From assembly GCF_902806265.1 (NCBI RefSeq), contig NZ_CADCVZ010000036.1, positions 1-64,000 of the forward strand: a DNA stretch of 64,000 nucleotides. The letters are read 5' to 3'. Each line of letters starts with the position of its first letter. The stretch's first letter is position 1. This document shows, piece by piece, positions 17,187 through 30,872 of the stretch. This stretch comes from an uncultured Sphingomonas sp. Lineage in GTDB: Bacteria; Pseudomonadota; Alphaproteobacteria; Sphingomonadales; Sphingomonadaceae. The notes below the pieces were generated by a model that was not told the origin of the DNA, searched no databases, and was given only the letters and a program-made list of their open reading frames with translations. The translations under genes were made by a program, and so were the position numbers.

Positions 17187-19310
17187 TCAGGCGGGTGCCG
17201 CCAGGTTCGCTCCTCCCGCCAGAACGGTGTCGATCTCGGCGGCGCTCTGCGGCATGCCGTAGAACCACCCTTGCAAGAATTCGCACCCGGCCATGGCCAG
17301 GATGGCGGCGTGGTGCTCGGTCTCTACCCCCTCGGCCAGGATCGGGATCTTGAGCGCGCTGCCCAGCGCCACCACCGCCAGCGCGACGTCCGCCGCTTCC
17401 GGGCTGCTGACCACCGGCTCGACGAACGAGCGGTCGAGCTTGACCTTGTCGAACTCGAACCGGCGGAGATAGCCGACGCTGGCATAGCCGGTGCCGAAAT
17501 CGTCCAGCGCGACCTTGATGCCGTGGCGGCGGAGGTCGCGGATCACCTCCTCCGCGGCATCGGGACGGCGCAGCAGGTAGGTTTCGGTGATCTCGAACTC
17601 GAGCCGCTCGGGCGGAAAGCCGCACTCGTCGAGCGTCCGCAGCACGTCATGGACCAGCATGCGGTCCCAGAACTGAGCCGGGGACAGGTTCACCGACAAC
17701 AGGAACGGCCAGTCGCGCGCCCGCAGGCAGGCCTCCCGCAGGACAAAGCGCCCGAGTTCGACGATCGCGCCGCTATCCTCGGCGATGGGGATGAACAAGT
17801 CCGGTGAGATGGCGCCGCGGGTCGGGTGGCTCCATCGCGCCAGCGCTTCCACGCCGCTGATCTGGCCGCTGCGCGAGCGCACGATCGGCTGGAACGCCAC
17901 AGAAATCTCGCCCGCCGCGATCGCCCGGCGGAGATCGCTTTCCAGCTCCCGCCGCTCGCGCCGGCCGTCATTGAGGGTTGGCGAGTAGAGGCACCAATTG
18001 TCGCGGCCGCGCGACTTAGCCGCGTACATCGCCACATCGGCGCGGCGAACCACGTCCGCATACTCCAGGCCGGCGCCTCCGGCGATCCCGACGCTGGCTC
18101 CGACCAGGATCGGCTCGGCCTGGAACTCGTGCGGCTCCCGCACCGCCTCGATGATCGCGGTGGCGGCCGCCTGATGGTCCATCGCCTCACCCCCATGTTC
18201 CCAGGCCACGAAGAACTCGTCTCCGCCGGGGCGGGCCAGATAAGCGTGGGGCGGCAGGGCGCGACGCAGCCGCTCGCTGGTCCGCCGCAGCAGCAGGTCG
18301 CCGGTGGCATGGCCGAAGCTGTCGTTGACTTCCTTGAAGCCGTCGAGGTCGATCACCAGCACGCTGTAGACCGCGTCCCGCCCGGCCAGCTTGACCAACC
18401 GCTCGTTGAAAGCTCGCCGGTTAGGCAGTCCGGTCAGCGCATCGTGCCGGGCCAGGTGCTGCGCCTTGGCCTCGCTCGCCTGGAGCTCGCGCAGGTCGGT
18501 CGAGGCGTTGCGCAGGACGATCGTTCCAAGTCCAAGAAGTACCAGCACGAACCCAGCGAGGATCGGCATGCTGCCGTGTCGCAGCTCTGTCCCAGGGGTG
18601 GTCGGCGCCCAGGCATAATAGCCGATGGTCGAACCTGCGTAGGTCCGGACCGGCACAGCTGCCTCGGCTGGATCGGGTCGGCGAATGAGGCGGAGCGCTG
18701 CGATCTGGGCGGCCTGTTTGGTGTTCAGCGCCAGCTGCTCGTCCACTTCCTTGGCGACGACCATGTAGCGGCGCGGCGCGCCGCGAGGCAGGGCGCTGCC
18801 CGGGCTCCGCAGGATGCGGTGAACCGCGAACAGCAGCGGGCCGTGCGCACCGACCGACAGGCCACCGACCGAAATCTCCTTGCCCGCCGTCTGCGCTGCG
18901 GCCGTGCTCAGTGCCTGCCGGTAGTCGCGCCCCAGGTGCCGGTCCGCGGCATCGCCTGTCCGCCTGCCGTGGACTGCGGCGTAGATGGTGCGCCCCTGCT
19001 CATCGACGATGAAGTTGGCCTCGTATCCATTGGCCTCATGCAGATAGAGGCCGAACTGCTCGTCCAGCCAGCCGGCGTCGAAGCCGGTGACCGCATGCGC
19101 GGCCGCGTCGTCCCACCGGGCATATTCCCGCAGAACCTTCTGCAACCCGTCGATCTGGCCGGCCAGGGCCAGGGCGACCACCCGCTCCTCACGGTGGCGC
19201 TCCCGCGCGTCCTGCTGGTGGGTCATCGCGTACAGACCGGCGATGAGCGCCGTACTTGCGCTCAGCAGGATAAGGGTGATCGGGACCAGGAACCGCTTAT
19301 AGAAACTCAC
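17187..19310 (-). CDS. CHASE4-GGDEF-EAL bifunctional c-di-GMP enzyme
   Basis: CHASE4-like periplasmic region, RPGGDEFFVAWE, GVEALARWSHP, IAIDDFGTGYAS-type motif; 707 aa. Confidence 0.93.
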   Translation of the reverse strand: MSFYKRFLVPITLILLSASTALIAGLYAMTHQQDARERHREERVVALALAGQIDGLQKVLREYARWDDAAAHAVTGFDAGWLDEQFGLYLHEANGYEANFIVDEQGRTIYAAVHGRRTGDAADRHLGRDYRQALSTAAAQTAGKEISVGGLSVGAHGPLLFAVHRILRSPGSALPRGAPRRYMVVAKEVDEQLALNTKQAAQIAALRLIRRPDPAEAAVPVRTYAGSTIGYYAWAPTTPGTELRHGSMPILAGFVLVLLGLGTIVLRNASTDLRELQASEAKAQHLARHDALTGLPNRRAFNERLVKLAGRDAVYSVLVIDLDGFKEVNDSFGHATGDLLLRRTSERLRRALPPHAYLARPGGDEFFVAWEHGGEAMDHQAAATAIIEAVREPHEFQAEPILVGASVGIAGGAGLEYADVVRRADVAMYAAKSRGRDNWCLYSPTLNDGRRERRELESDLRRAIAAGEISVAFQPIVRSRSGQISGVEALARWSHPTRGAISPDLFIPIAEDSGAIVELGRFVLREACLRARDWPFLLSVNLSPAQFWDRMLVHDVLRTLDECGFPPERLEFEITETYLLRRPDAAEEVIRDLRRHGIKVALDDFGTGYASVGYLRRFEFDKVKLDRSFVEPVVSSPEAADVALAVVALGSALKIPILAEGVETEHHAAILAMAGCEFLQGWFYGMPQSAAEIDTVLAGGANLAAPA

Positions 19311-19423
19311 CTGACGCCCCGCCGCACCCGCACTTGCCCTCGAGCCCTAGACCCGACAAAGTTGACGGATTATAACCTTTCGGTTCGCTCCGGACGGTTA
19401 ACCGTTCGACGACCCGACCTCCC

Positions 19424-19963
19424 ATGCACCGCCTGTTCCTCGCCATCCGCCCGCCCGAGCCCGTCCGCGACCTGCTCCTCGACCTGATGGGCGGCACCGA
19501 AGGCATGCGCTGGCAGGATGAGGAGCAGCTCCACTGCACCCTGCGTTTCGTCGGCGAAGTCGACGGCGACGTCGCCGAGGACCTAGCGAGCGCGCTCAGC
19601 GCCATCCGCTTCGAAGCGTTCGGGATCCGGGTGCAGGGCGTCGGCCGCTTCGAGCAGCGCCGCGGCGGCGCGCTCTGGGCCGGGCTCGCGCCGCGCGAAC
19701 CGCTAGCCGCGCTTGCCGCCAAGATCGACCGCACCTGCGTGGCCGCCGGCCTCGAACCCGAGCGCCGGGCCTACCACCCGCACGTCACCCTCGCCCGCTG
19801 GAAGTGCGGCGCCGCCCCGGTTCAGCCCTTCCTCGAACGCCACGCGAACCTCGCATCCGAACCGTGGCAGGTCGCCCGCTTCACCCTCTACGAAAGCCAC
19901 CTCGGCCGCAGCGGCGCGCACCACGAAGCGGTCGCCGACTATGGCTGCGGCGGTCTGCCCTAA
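19424..19963 (+). CDS. thpR: RNA 2',3'-cyclic phosphodiesterase
   Basis: MHRLFLAIRPPEPVRD plus two HxT motifs (LHCTLRFVGEV, HPHVTLAR). Confidence 0.92.
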   Translation: MHRLFLAIRPPEPVRDLLLDLMGGTEGMRWQDEEQLHCTLRFVGEVDGDVAEDLASALSAIRFEAFGIRVQGVGRFEQRRGGALWAGLAPREPLAALAAKIDRTCVAAGLEPERRAYHPHVTLARWKCGAAPVQPFLERHANLASEPWQVARFTLYESHLGRSGAHHEAVADYGCGGLP

Positions 19964-20752
19964 TAGACTCGCCAGGTCAGGCGGGTGATGAAGGGTGCCT
20001 CGACAGCCTTCCCGCTTGCGTCCAGGGCAGGCTCGAACCGGGCTCGCTGTACCAGGATCGCGCAAGTTGTCGCGTCCAGCGCCTGGTGTCGGGCCGATCT
20101 GAGGACGCGGCAATCCCTTGCCCGTCCGTCCAGACCGATTGTAGCCATGATTTCGGAGGTACCGCCGGCGCCATCCGGGAGGGCCGCAGAGGGGTAGTCT
20201 TCGTCCGTGACGTAGGCCGTCGCCTTCTTGTGGGGCATGGCATAACGCGTGAGCCGGGCCGTGCTTGCCAGGAAGCCCCACTCCTTCAGCAGACCTTCCA
20301 TGCAGTCCTGCAGGGCGCCCCGCACTGGATGGAGGGCGGGAAGATCCATTGCAGCAACCAGCTTTGAGCTTCGGATGCCCAGGCGTCCCGTGGCCCACAG
20401 CCTTTGCAATTCTTCACCTTGCAAGCCTGCCCGCCAGACCCGCTGCTTGCTGGCGGTAAGGCCGGTCGGGTTCATGCCCTTGGCTTCAATCGCGGCGCGC
20501 CCGGTCTCGATCCGAGCGCGCGAGCGCCAGCCGCGGATCATCGGTCAGCACCCACAGCTCACCCGAGTCATTGGCAGGCGTAGGAGCGAGTACCACTGTG
20601 AGCGACTGACCGTCTCGAACGAAGGTTCGGCTGGCGAGGCATTGCCGGTCGGCATGCTCCACCGTCCACTTGCCTGTGGGCTGCCATTTCACCGCTGGCT
20701 CCGCGCGAAGTGCGGTGGAGACCAGAATGCCCGTCATCAGAACAGACCTCAT
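19960..20752 (-). pseudogene. TonB C-terminal-like secreted protein split by one frameshift
   Basis: N-terminal part 20486-20752 ([44 protein letters not shown]...) and C-terminal part in another frame ending ...IGLDGRARDCRVLRSARHQALDATTCAILVQRARFEPALDASGKAVEAPFITRLTWRVY. Shift lies about 20490-20540. Confidence 0.7.
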
Positions 20753-20842
20753 CACGCGCACCCGCAAATCCTTCCTTCCACGCCCGAACGCACTATCTTG
20801 TCGGCTTGCTCGGCCGTGGGCCAGCCCTTCCGCTTGTCCTAA

Positions 20843-20857
20843 GAACAAATCTGGAAC
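20843..20857 (+). promoter_or_regulatory. Candidate LexA (SOS) box upstream of uvrA
   Basis: GAAC-aaatctg-GAAC, the reverse complement of the alphaproteobacterial GTTC-N7-GTTC consensus, 47 bp before the ATG. Confidence 0.8.
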
Positions 20858-20903
20858 AAACTTACTCCATGATGAAGAGCATCACAAAGCAGAGCGGAAG
20901 CGA

Positions 20904-23933
<3,030 letters not shown>

Positions 23934-24168
23934 GCTGAAGCTCCGCCCACACTCGTCAGAAAACACGGCTCTATATCTCTTGAAAGTCGCGCGCACCTGT
24001 CGGCCGGCGCTTCGCGTCTTCTGGTTAAGCTCCCCGTTGCTGCGCAACGGCTTCCTTAACCGCGGCGCTCCGCGAGGTTGTTTTCGGTTCATGCATCTTG
24101 CGGGGCTACTGCCCGTTTACTATCCTAAACTCCCCGGCGCTTTCCGGCGGAGAGCCAAGGAAGTTCGC

Positions 24169-24840
24169 ATGCGTATTCTTCCCCTCATCGCCGTCGCCAC
24201 GGCGCTCGGCGGCGTCGCCGCGCCGGCCGCGGCGCAATATTATCCGCAGCCGGGCTATCCCCAGCAGCAGGGTTACCCGCCGCAGCAGGCCCCCTACCCC
24301 GGTCAGCAGCCCGCGCCCTATCCGGGCCAGCCGGGCTACGAATATTACCAGCGGCAGCAACAGCAGCAAGGCTACGGCTACCCGCAGGGGGGCTACGGCT
24401 ACCCGCAGCAGCAAGGCGGCATCGGCGGGATCATCGGCCAACTGCTCGGCAACCGCTATGCCGGGAACGACCGCCAGGCGATCACCCAATGCGCCAGCGC
24501 GGCCTCGGCCCAGGCGTCACGCCAGTACCGCCCGGGCTATGGGCAGCCCTACGGCAACGCCTACGGCTACGGCCAGCAGTACGGCGGCGGCGCTCGCGTC
24601 ACCGCCGTCACCAACGTCGAGCGGCGCCGCAACGGCCTCCGCGTCACCGGCCTGATCGACAGCGGCGCCAACCCCTATGGCTACGGCCAGCAGGGCTACG
24701 GCCAGCAGGGTTACGGCCAACCGGGTTACGGCCAGCAGGCCTACGCCCAGGGCGACCTCAGCTTCCGCTGCAACGTCGACTACCAGGGCCGGGTCACCAA
24801 CCTCCGCCTCAACCGCGTAAACCCCCGCCGCGGCTACTAG
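24169..24840 (+). CDS. Secreted low-complexity Tyr/Gln/Gly-rich protein
   Basis: Signal peptide, PGYPQQQGYPPQQ and GYGQQGYGQQGYGQPGYGQQ repeats, then DLSFRCNVDYQGRVTNLRLNR. Confidence 0.8.
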   Translation: MRILPLIAVATALGGVAAPAAAQYYPQPGYPQQQGYPPQQAPYPGQQPAPYPGQPGYEYYQRQQQQQGYGYPQGGYGYPQQQGGIGGIIGQLLGNRYAGNDRQAITQCASAASAQASRQYRPGYGQPYGNAYGYGQQYGGGARVTAVTNVERRRNGLRVTGLIDSGANPYGYGQQGYGQQGYGQPGYGQQAYAQGDLSFRCNVDYQGRVTNLRLNRVNPRRGY

Positions 24841-24844
24841 GCCC

Positions 24845-25591
24845 TCACGGGCGCGCGGCCGACGAAGCTGCGCGCCCGAACGGCTTCGCGCCTGAAGACC
24901 CGACTATCCTCGCCACCGCCAGGCGCAGCTCCGCCGGGGTGTCGTCCGCCATAACCTCGACCAAACCGATCCCCGCCCGCCGCAGCGCTTCCTTCTTGAC
25001 CGCGTCGCGGGCGGCGGCCGTGCCCTGGTGGTGACCCTGCCCCTGATACTCGATCGCGTGCCGCGGCTTGAGCTCGGCATCGACCAGCAGGAAGTCGACC
25101 CGCTTGGCGTTGATCGTGTTGAACGCTTCGGTGCTGTCCGCGTCCAGCACCTCGCCCAAACTCACTTGCGCCATCACCCGCCAGCCGGGCGCCAGTTCCG
25201 CGACGATCGGCTCCAGCGCCGCCAGCACCCGGCTCTCGCCCCGGTTCAGCAGCCGCTTGGGCTTGAACTCGGCCCCCATCACCGTCCTGAGCTGGTCGGC
25301 CGCATTGGGGATGCGCGAGCCGCCCGGAACTGGATCGTGCCGCGGCTGCCCCCATGGACCCTCCGCAACGTTGGCCTGAGGCGGCCATGGCCCCTCCCAT
25401 CCCGGAGGTGCATCCTTGCGCCTGCGGCCACGCTCCACCCAGTTGCCCCGCGCCTGCTTGCGGGCCTTCCACGCTTCCCGCCGCTGCTTGGACACGATCT
25501 GCTCGAACGTCATCCCGAACAGCGCGCCGACGAACAGCACGGCGACTAGCGACAAGGGCTTGTCGATCAGGGCGAGGATCTCGGGCGGCAT
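24845..25591 (-). CDS. DUF2726 domain-containing membrane-anchored protein
   Basis: N-terminal TM; KRLLNRGESRVLAALEPIV...AQVSLGEVL...INAKRVDFLLVDAELKPRHAIEYQGQGHHQGTAAARDAVKKEALRRAGI. Confidence 0.85.
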   Translation of the reverse strand: MPPEILALIDKPLSLVAVLFVGALFGMTFEQIVSKQRREAWKARKQARGNWVERGRRRKDAPPGWEGPWPPQANVAEGPWGQPRHDPVPGGSRIPNAADQLRTVMGAEFKPKRLLNRGESRVLAALEPIVAELAPGWRVMAQVSLGEVLDADSTEAFNTINAKRVDFLLVDAELKPRHAIEYQGQGHHQGTAAARDAVKKEALRRAGIGLVEVMADDTPAELRLAVARIVGSSGAKPFGRAASSAARP

Positions 25592-25911
25592 CGCGGCAGG
25601 ATGGCACGGACGGCTTACCGACCGGTTACTCAGACGACCCCTCCGCCGTTTGCTTATGCGCTTGGGCGGACCCAGGGGCGGCGCGGTGAGGACTCCAAGA
25701 AACTCTGTCCTACACGCCCCCCAAGGGACTATCAGGCGCCCGCCATGCGCTCCGCCTGCCTCCCTCCTATGCGCCACCTCAACCCTCCGGTGAAGGTGAC
25801 AAAGATCACAACGGTTCGGCGGCGTAATCCTCCAAACCCCGGAAATCCGGGAAAGCAGAACGCGATCCACAGTCAACCGCAGTCAAGCGCGCCGCCCCGG
25901 ACCCCCCACCG

Positions 25912-26817
25912 ATGCGGCTGATCTTCATGGGCAGCCCGGGCTTCGCGGTGCCCACCCTCGATGCGCTGGTCGCAGCGAGGCATGAGGTGGCGGCGGTCTA
26001 CTGCCAGCCGCCCCGCCCCGCCCACCGCGGCAAGAAGCTCCAGCCCACCGCAGTCCAGACCCGGGCGGAAGCGCTCGGCCTGCCCGTCCGCACCCCCGCC
26101 CGTCTCCGCGCTCCCGAGGAGCAGCAAGCGTTCGCGGCGCTCGGGGCGGAAATGGCGGTGGTTGCCGCCTATGGCCTGATCCTGCCCCGGCCCATCCTCG
26201 ACGCCCCCGCCCGCGGCTGCGTAAACGTCCACGCGTCCCTCCTCCCCCGCTGGCGCGGCGCAGCGCCGATCCACCGGGCCATCCTCGCCGGCGACGGGGT
26301 GACCGGGGTGACGATCATGCAGATGGAGGCCGGGCTCGACACCGGCCCGATGCTCCTCCGCGGCGAGCTTCCGGTCGGCCCCCGCAACGCCGGCGAGCTG
26401 ACCGAGGAACTGGCGCTGCTCGGGGCCAGGCTGATCGTCGACTATCTCGCCAACCCCGCCGCCCACCCGCCGGTCCCGCAACCCGGGGCCGGCGTCACCT
26501 ACGCCGCCAAGATCGACAAGGCCGAAGCACGGATCGACTGGACCGCGCCGGCGGAGCAGATCGAACGCCAGGTCCGCGCCTTCGCCCCCGCTCCCGGCGC
26601 TTGGTTCGAAGTGGCGGGCGAGCGGGTGAAGCTGCTGGCGGCTGAGGTGGCCGACGCCACTGGCCAGCCCGGGGAGGTGCTGGACGCGGCGCTGACGATC
26701 GCCTGCGGCACCGGAGCGATCAGTCCCACCCTCTTCCAACGCGCCGGCCGCGGACCTATGGCGCCCGCCGACCTGCTCCGCGGCTTCGCGGTCCCGGTCG
26801 GCACTGTCGTCCTGTGA
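25912..26817 (+). CDS. fmt: Methionyl-tRNA formyltransferase
   Basis: [61 protein letters not shown]. Confidence 0.97.
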   Translation: MRLIFMGSPGFAVPTLDALVAARHEVAAVYCQPPRPAHRGKKLQPTAVQTRAEALGLPVRTPARLRAPEEQQAFAALGAEMAVVAAYGLILPRPILDAPARGCVNVHASLLPRWRGAAPIHRAILAGDGVTGVTIMQMEAGLDTGPMLLRGELPVGPRNAGELTEELALLGARLIVDYLANPAAHPPVPQPGAGVTYAAKIDKAEARIDWTAPAEQIERQVRAFAPAPGAWFEVAGERVKLLAAEVADATGQPGEVLDAALTIACGTGAISPTLFQRAGRGPMAPADLLRGFAVPVGTVVL

Positions 26818-27554
26818 CCCGCTGGAAGCTAATCCTGGAGTGGGATGGCGGTCCCTTCATGGGCTGGCAGCGGCAGTACCACGGCCCCTCGGTCCAGGCG
26901 GCGCTGGAGAGGGCCGCGGCGGCAATGACGGGCGAGGAGGTGACCGCCTATGCCGCCGGCCGCACCGACGCCGGGGTGCACGCCCTCGGCATGGCCGCGC
27001 ACCTCCAACTGGCGAAGCAACTCACCCCTGACCGCCTGCGCGAGGGGCTGAACGCCCTGCTCCGCCCCGACCCGGTCGCGGTGCTGTCTGCGGAGCCCGT
27101 GGCTGACGACTGGCACGCCCGCTTCTCCTGCACCGGGCGCCGCTACCTCTACCGCATCGCCAACCGCCGCGGGCTGCTCACCCTCGACCGCGGCCGGGCC
27201 TGGCGGATCGGGCCTGAGCTCGACGTGCCCGCCATGGCAAAAGCCGCGGCGATGCTCGTCGGCCGCCACGACTTCACCACCTTCCGCTCGGTCCATTGCC
27301 AATCGGACAGCCCACTCAAGACCCTCGACCGCCTCGACGTCGAGCGCGTTGGCGATGAGGTCCACATCCACGCCGCTGCCCGCAGCTTCCTCCACCACCA
27401 GGTCCGCTCCATGATCGGCTGCCTTGCCCTCGTCGGCCGGGGCCAATGGCGGCCGGATCAGATGCGTGACGCACTGGAGGCCCGAGACCGCTCGGCGCTC
27501 GGCCTCAACGCCCCGCCCGAGGGGCTTTACTTCGTCGAGGCACTCTATCCATAA
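26814..27554 (+). CDS. truA: tRNA pseudouridine(38-40) synthase TruA
   Basis: [32 protein letters not shown]; overlaps fmt stop. Confidence 0.97.
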   Translation: MTRWKLILEWDGGPFMGWQRQYHGPSVQAALERAAAAMTGEEVTAYAAGRTDAGVHALGMAAHLQLAKQLTPDRLREGLNALLRPDPVAVLSAEPVADDWHARFSCTGRRYLYRIANRRGLLTLDRGRAWRIGPELDVPAMAKAAAMLVGRHDFTTFRSVHCQSDSPLKTLDRLDVERVGDEVHIHAAARSFLHHQVRSMIGCLALVGRGQWRPDQMRDALEARDRSALGLNAPPEGLYFVEALYP

Positions 27555-27649
27555 GCTCTGCTGCACCTGCGGTTGTGCACTGCAGCACTTGATTGTCGAC
27601 GGGCGCGTCCTCACCTGATAGTTGCGGCCCTGTACGAGGAGGATAAGCC

Positions 27650-28057
27650 TTGTTTCGGACCATGCTGAAGTCGAAGATCCACCGCGCGACGGTGACTCAG
27701 GCCGACCTCCACTACGTCGGGTCCATCGCCATTGACACGGACCTGATGAACGCCGCGGACCTGCTCGAAGGCGAGCAGGTCACGATCGCCGACATCAACA
27801 ATGGCGCTCGGCTGCAGACCTACGTCATCCAAGCGCCTGCGGGCAGCGGCATAATCAGCATCAACGGCGCCGCGGCGCACCTGGTGGAGCCGGGCGATCT
27901 CGTGATCATCATGGCCTATGGCGTGCTGGAAGATGCCGAAGCGCGCGCGCTGAAGCCGCGGGTGGTGCATGTCGACCGGAACAATCGGGCGGTCGCGCTC
28001 GGCGACGATCCGGCCGAACCGGTGCCCGGCGACCCCGACCAGCGCCGCGCTGCTTAA
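27650..28057 (+). CDS. panD: Aspartate 1-decarboxylase (TTG start, or ATG at 27662)
   Basis: [57 protein letters not shown]. Confidence 0.96.
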   Translation: MFRTMLKSKIHRATVTQADLHYVGSIAIDTDLMNAADLLEGEQVTIADINNGARLQTYVIQAPAGSGIISINGAAAHLVEPGDLVIIMAYGVLEDAEARALKPRVVHVDRNNRAVALGDDPAEPVPGDPDQRRAA

Positions 28058-28066
28058 GCGCCGGAG

Positions 28067-29032
28067 CTACTCCGCCGCGATCGCCTCATACTCGCGGGCA
28101 GCAAGATACTTCTCGGCATCGAGCGCCGCCATGCAGCCGGTGCCCGCAGCCGTGACCGCCTGACGATAGATCTTGTCGGTCACGTCACCGCACGCGAACA
28201 CCCCGTCGACGCTGGTCCGGGTGGAGCCGGTCTCGACCGCGATATAGCCTTCGTCGTCGAGCTTGAGCTTGCCGCGGAACAGCTCAGTCGCCGGCTTGTG
28301 GCCGATCGCGACGAACGCTCCATCGACGTCGATCACCTGGGTCGCGCCGGTGAGCCGGTCCTTGAGGCGTAGGCCGACCAGCGTCTCCGGCTGGCCGCCT
28401 GCTAGGAACTCGTCGACCTCATGGTTCCAGATCACGCGGATGTGCGGGTTGGCGAACAGCCGGTCCTGCAGGATCCGCTCGGCGCGGAGGCTGTCGCGGC
28501 GGTGGATCAGGGTGACGTCCTGGCTGTGGTTGGTGAGGTATAGCGCCTCCTCGACCGCGGTGTTGCCGCCGCCGATCACCGCCACCTTCTTGCCGCGATA
28601 GAAGAAGCCGTCACAGGTCGCGCAGGCGGACGCGCCCTTGCCCTTCATGTGCTCCTCGGACGGCAGCCCCAGCCACCGCGCCTGCGCGCCGGTTGCGATC
28701 ACCAGCGTTTCGGCTTGGTACACGTCGCCGCTGTCCCCGATCAGGCGAAACGGCCGACGGCTAAAGTCGACTTCGCTGATGTGGTCCCAGATAAAGCGCG
28801 TGCCGACATGCTCGGCCTGCGCCTGCATCTCCTCCATCAGCCAGGGGCCCTGGACGACGTCGCGGAAGCCGGGGTAATTCTCGACATCGGTGGTAGTGGT
28901 CAGCTGCCCGCCCGGCTGGATGCCCTGAATGACGATCGGCTGGAGGCCGGCGCGAGCGGCGTAGATGGCGGCGGTGAGGCCGGCCGGGCCGGAGCCGAGC
29001 ACCGCCAGGCGGGTGGAAACGACGTTGTTCAT
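28067..29032 (-). CDS. trxB: Thioredoxin-disulfide reductase
   Basis: GSGPAGLTAAIYAARA, ACATCDGFFYRGK active site, GVFACGDVTDKIYRQAVTAAGTGCMAALDAEKYL. Confidence 0.97.
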   Translation of the reverse strand: MNNVVSTRLAVLGSGPAGLTAAIYAARAGLQPIVIQGIQPGGQLTTTTDVENYPGFRDVVQGPWLMEEMQAQAEHVGTRFIWDHISEVDFSRRPFRLIGDSGDVYQAETLVIATGAQARWLGLPSEEHMKGKGASACATCDGFFYRGKKVAVIGGGNTAVEEALYLTNHSQDVTLIHRRDSLRAERILQDRLFANPHIRVIWNHEVDEFLAGGQPETLVGLRLKDRLTGATQVIDVDGAFVAIGHKPATELFRGKLKLDDEGYIAVETGSTRTSVDGVFACGDVTDKIYRQAVTAAGTGCMAALDAEKYLAAREYEAIAAE

Positions 29033-29077
29033 GGACAACCATTTGGCGGCTCCCACCCGCGCTGGCAATGGGAGCGC

Positions 29078-30502
29078 TCAGTCGATCTTGAGCCGCAGGA
29101 ATGCCATTCCGCCGATTGGGCGGGATGAGCCGTATACGTCCTGCAACCCGCCCGGCACGAAGTTGACCGCAACCAGGCCGCCCAGGCCGAGCTTCACATG
29201 ATCCGCGAGCTGGAAGTCACGGATGGCCCCAGCCGACACCTTGCCCACGCGGAACGCTCGCCCATGATCCTCTCCCTCGGTTTCGATCAGCTCGTTGTTC
29301 TCCGTGATTTCGCCGCGTCCAAACGCCGTCCACAAGCCCTTCTTGAGCAAGGTCTCAGCGACCCAAGCATCATAGCTGTGGCCTTCCGCCTTGCGGCGCC
29401 CCCAAGCCAAGGTCGACGCCCATCTTACGCCCTGTCCGATTTCCCGCGCGTACATGGCGCTCGCCGACCAGCGTGTCTGGTCGATCCCCGGCTCAAGCTG
29501 CTCCGGCTCCTTGAGGTCGGCCCAGCTCGCCTGCAGCGCCAATTCGTCCGTCGGATTCCAGCTGACGCGTGCGGCGGTGGAATCAAGCGGACCGGTCTCG
29601 ATGTTCCAGCGCCGCTGGTCGGGCTCGCGCCCGTTGAAGCGGGACAGCTCCAGCTTGAATCGGTCGAGCACCACGCCGCCAGTCAGCACGCCGAAGGTGA
29701 TGTGCTGGGAGTCGAGCCAATGGTGGCTGATTGGCGCTTCGGGCGAGTCCATGATCGACTCGCGGTGCATGTAGGCGCCCGGCCCGAATGCCGGCTCGCC
29801 GGGCAGGCCGCCGTAGAGGAAGACGCTGCTGTTCGGACCGATCGGGTGGGACACGGAGGCGGACAGCTCCATGAAGAAGTCGTGCGGATGCTGCCGGTCG
29901 ATCAGCCGGTCGCGGCCGTTCGCCGTTTCCCCGCTCGCCAGCAGCAGCGGGTAGCCGCGGCGACCCATCAGCGGGTCGGGGCTGAACCCTGCCCGGAGTT
30001 GCAGCGTGCCCTGGCCCAGCGGCCGGCGAGCCATGCCCATTACCATGCCGGACACGAAGGTCTTGTCGTCACCGCGGCGACCACCCTGCCCGCTATGGAC
30101 CAAGGTTAGGTCGGCGTGACCCATCAGGTGCCAGTCGCCCGCCGACGCCATGACGCCGCGGTGCTCGCTGTTGTCCGGCTGCCATGCCGTGCCCGACGAC
30201 TCGCGCCCTATCGGGTAGGAACCGAGAGCGCCGGTCATAGCGCCGTGGTCCGCGTGACCCGTGTCGCCAGCACCCGTTTGGGTGTGGCCCATCGTCGAAT
30301 GATCCATTTGCGAGTGGTCCATCCGCGAGTGGTCCACTTGCTGAGGAGCCGGTGGCGGATGATCCACATGTTGCTGCGCTTGCGGGGCCGGATCTGGCGC
30401 GGGTTGCGGAGCATGATGTTCGTGCTCGGCATGCTGGGCAGCAGCGGGGGAAGCGGCGAGCAGGCCCGCAAGGCCTGTCGCCAGCAGAAAGCTGGTTTTC
30501 AT
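29078..30502 (-). CDS. Outer-membrane-type protein with His/Met-rich N-terminus (putative metal/copper related)
   Basis: Signal peptide then HAEHEHHAPQ...VDHSRMDHSQMDHSTMGHTQ; long barrel-like C-terminal region. Confidence 0.75.
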   Translation of the reverse strand: MKTSFLLATGLAGLLAASPAAAQHAEHEHHAPQPAPDPAPQAQQHVDHPPPAPQQVDHSRMDHSQMDHSTMGHTQTGAGDTGHADHGAMTGALGSYPIGRESSGTAWQPDNSEHRGVMASAGDWHLMGHADLTLVHSGQGGRRGDDKTFVSGMVMGMARRPLGQGTLQLRAGFSPDPLMGRRGYPLLLASGETANGRDRLIDRQHPHDFFMELSASVSHPIGPNSSVFLYGGLPGEPAFGPGAYMHRESIMDSPEAPISHHWLDSQHITFGVLTGGVVLDRFKLELSRFNGREPDQRRWNIETGPLDSTAARVSWNPTDELALQASWADLKEPEQLEPGIDQTRWSASAMYAREIGQGVRWASTLAWGRRKAEGHSYDAWVAETLLKKGLWTAFGRGEITENNELIETEGEDHGRAFRVGKVSAGAIRDFQLADHVKLGLGGLVAVNFVPGGLQDVYGSSRPIGGMAFLRLKID

Positions 30503-30566
30503 CGGGTATCTCCCGCGACGCGGGGACGGCTGCCTGACAGAGGCGCCGTCCCCGCGCGCTTAGTGC

Positions 30567-30833
30567 TTAATGGCCGTGCTGGTGGTTTCCGGCATGAGCC
30601 TCGTCCGGCTTGGCCTGACTGGCGCAGCAATCGGCGCTCTTGCCCTTGCAGCAATCTGCGGACCCCGCCTTGTCCTTGCAGCAGGCCATGTCATGGCCGC
30701 TGCGCTGGGCGCCCTGATGCCCGGCGTGACCGGCCTGGCCGTGCCCGGCATGATTGGCATGGAGGTTTGCCGGGGCAGCCTGCTGCGCCGGCGCGGCCGC
30801 AGCCAGGGCAACGGTGAAGAGGATGGTGAGCAT
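30567..30833 (-). CDS. Small secreted His/Cys-rich putative metal-binding protein
   Basis: HANHAGHGQAGHAGHQ...HDMACCKDKAGSADCCKGKSADCCASQ...HAGNHQHGH, 88 aa with signal peptide. Confidence 0.75.
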   Translation of the reverse strand: MLTILFTVALAAAAPAQQAAPANLHANHAGHGQAGHAGHQGAQRSGHDMACCKDKAGSADCCKGKSADCCASQAKPDEAHAGNHQHGH

Positions 30834-30872
30834 GGTATTGAACTCCTGTGACTGAACGTGAGAGGGCGTTCT

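Noticed and set aside
17826-19487. 553-aa plus-strand ORF
   Set aside because: Shadow ORF antisense to the CHASE4-GGDEF-EAL gene; GC-rich codon bias leaves antisense frames open.
27559-27587. TGCTGCA...TGCAGCA inverted repeat upstream of panD
   Set aside because: Short stem with long loop and no U-tract; insufficient support for a terminator or riboswitch.
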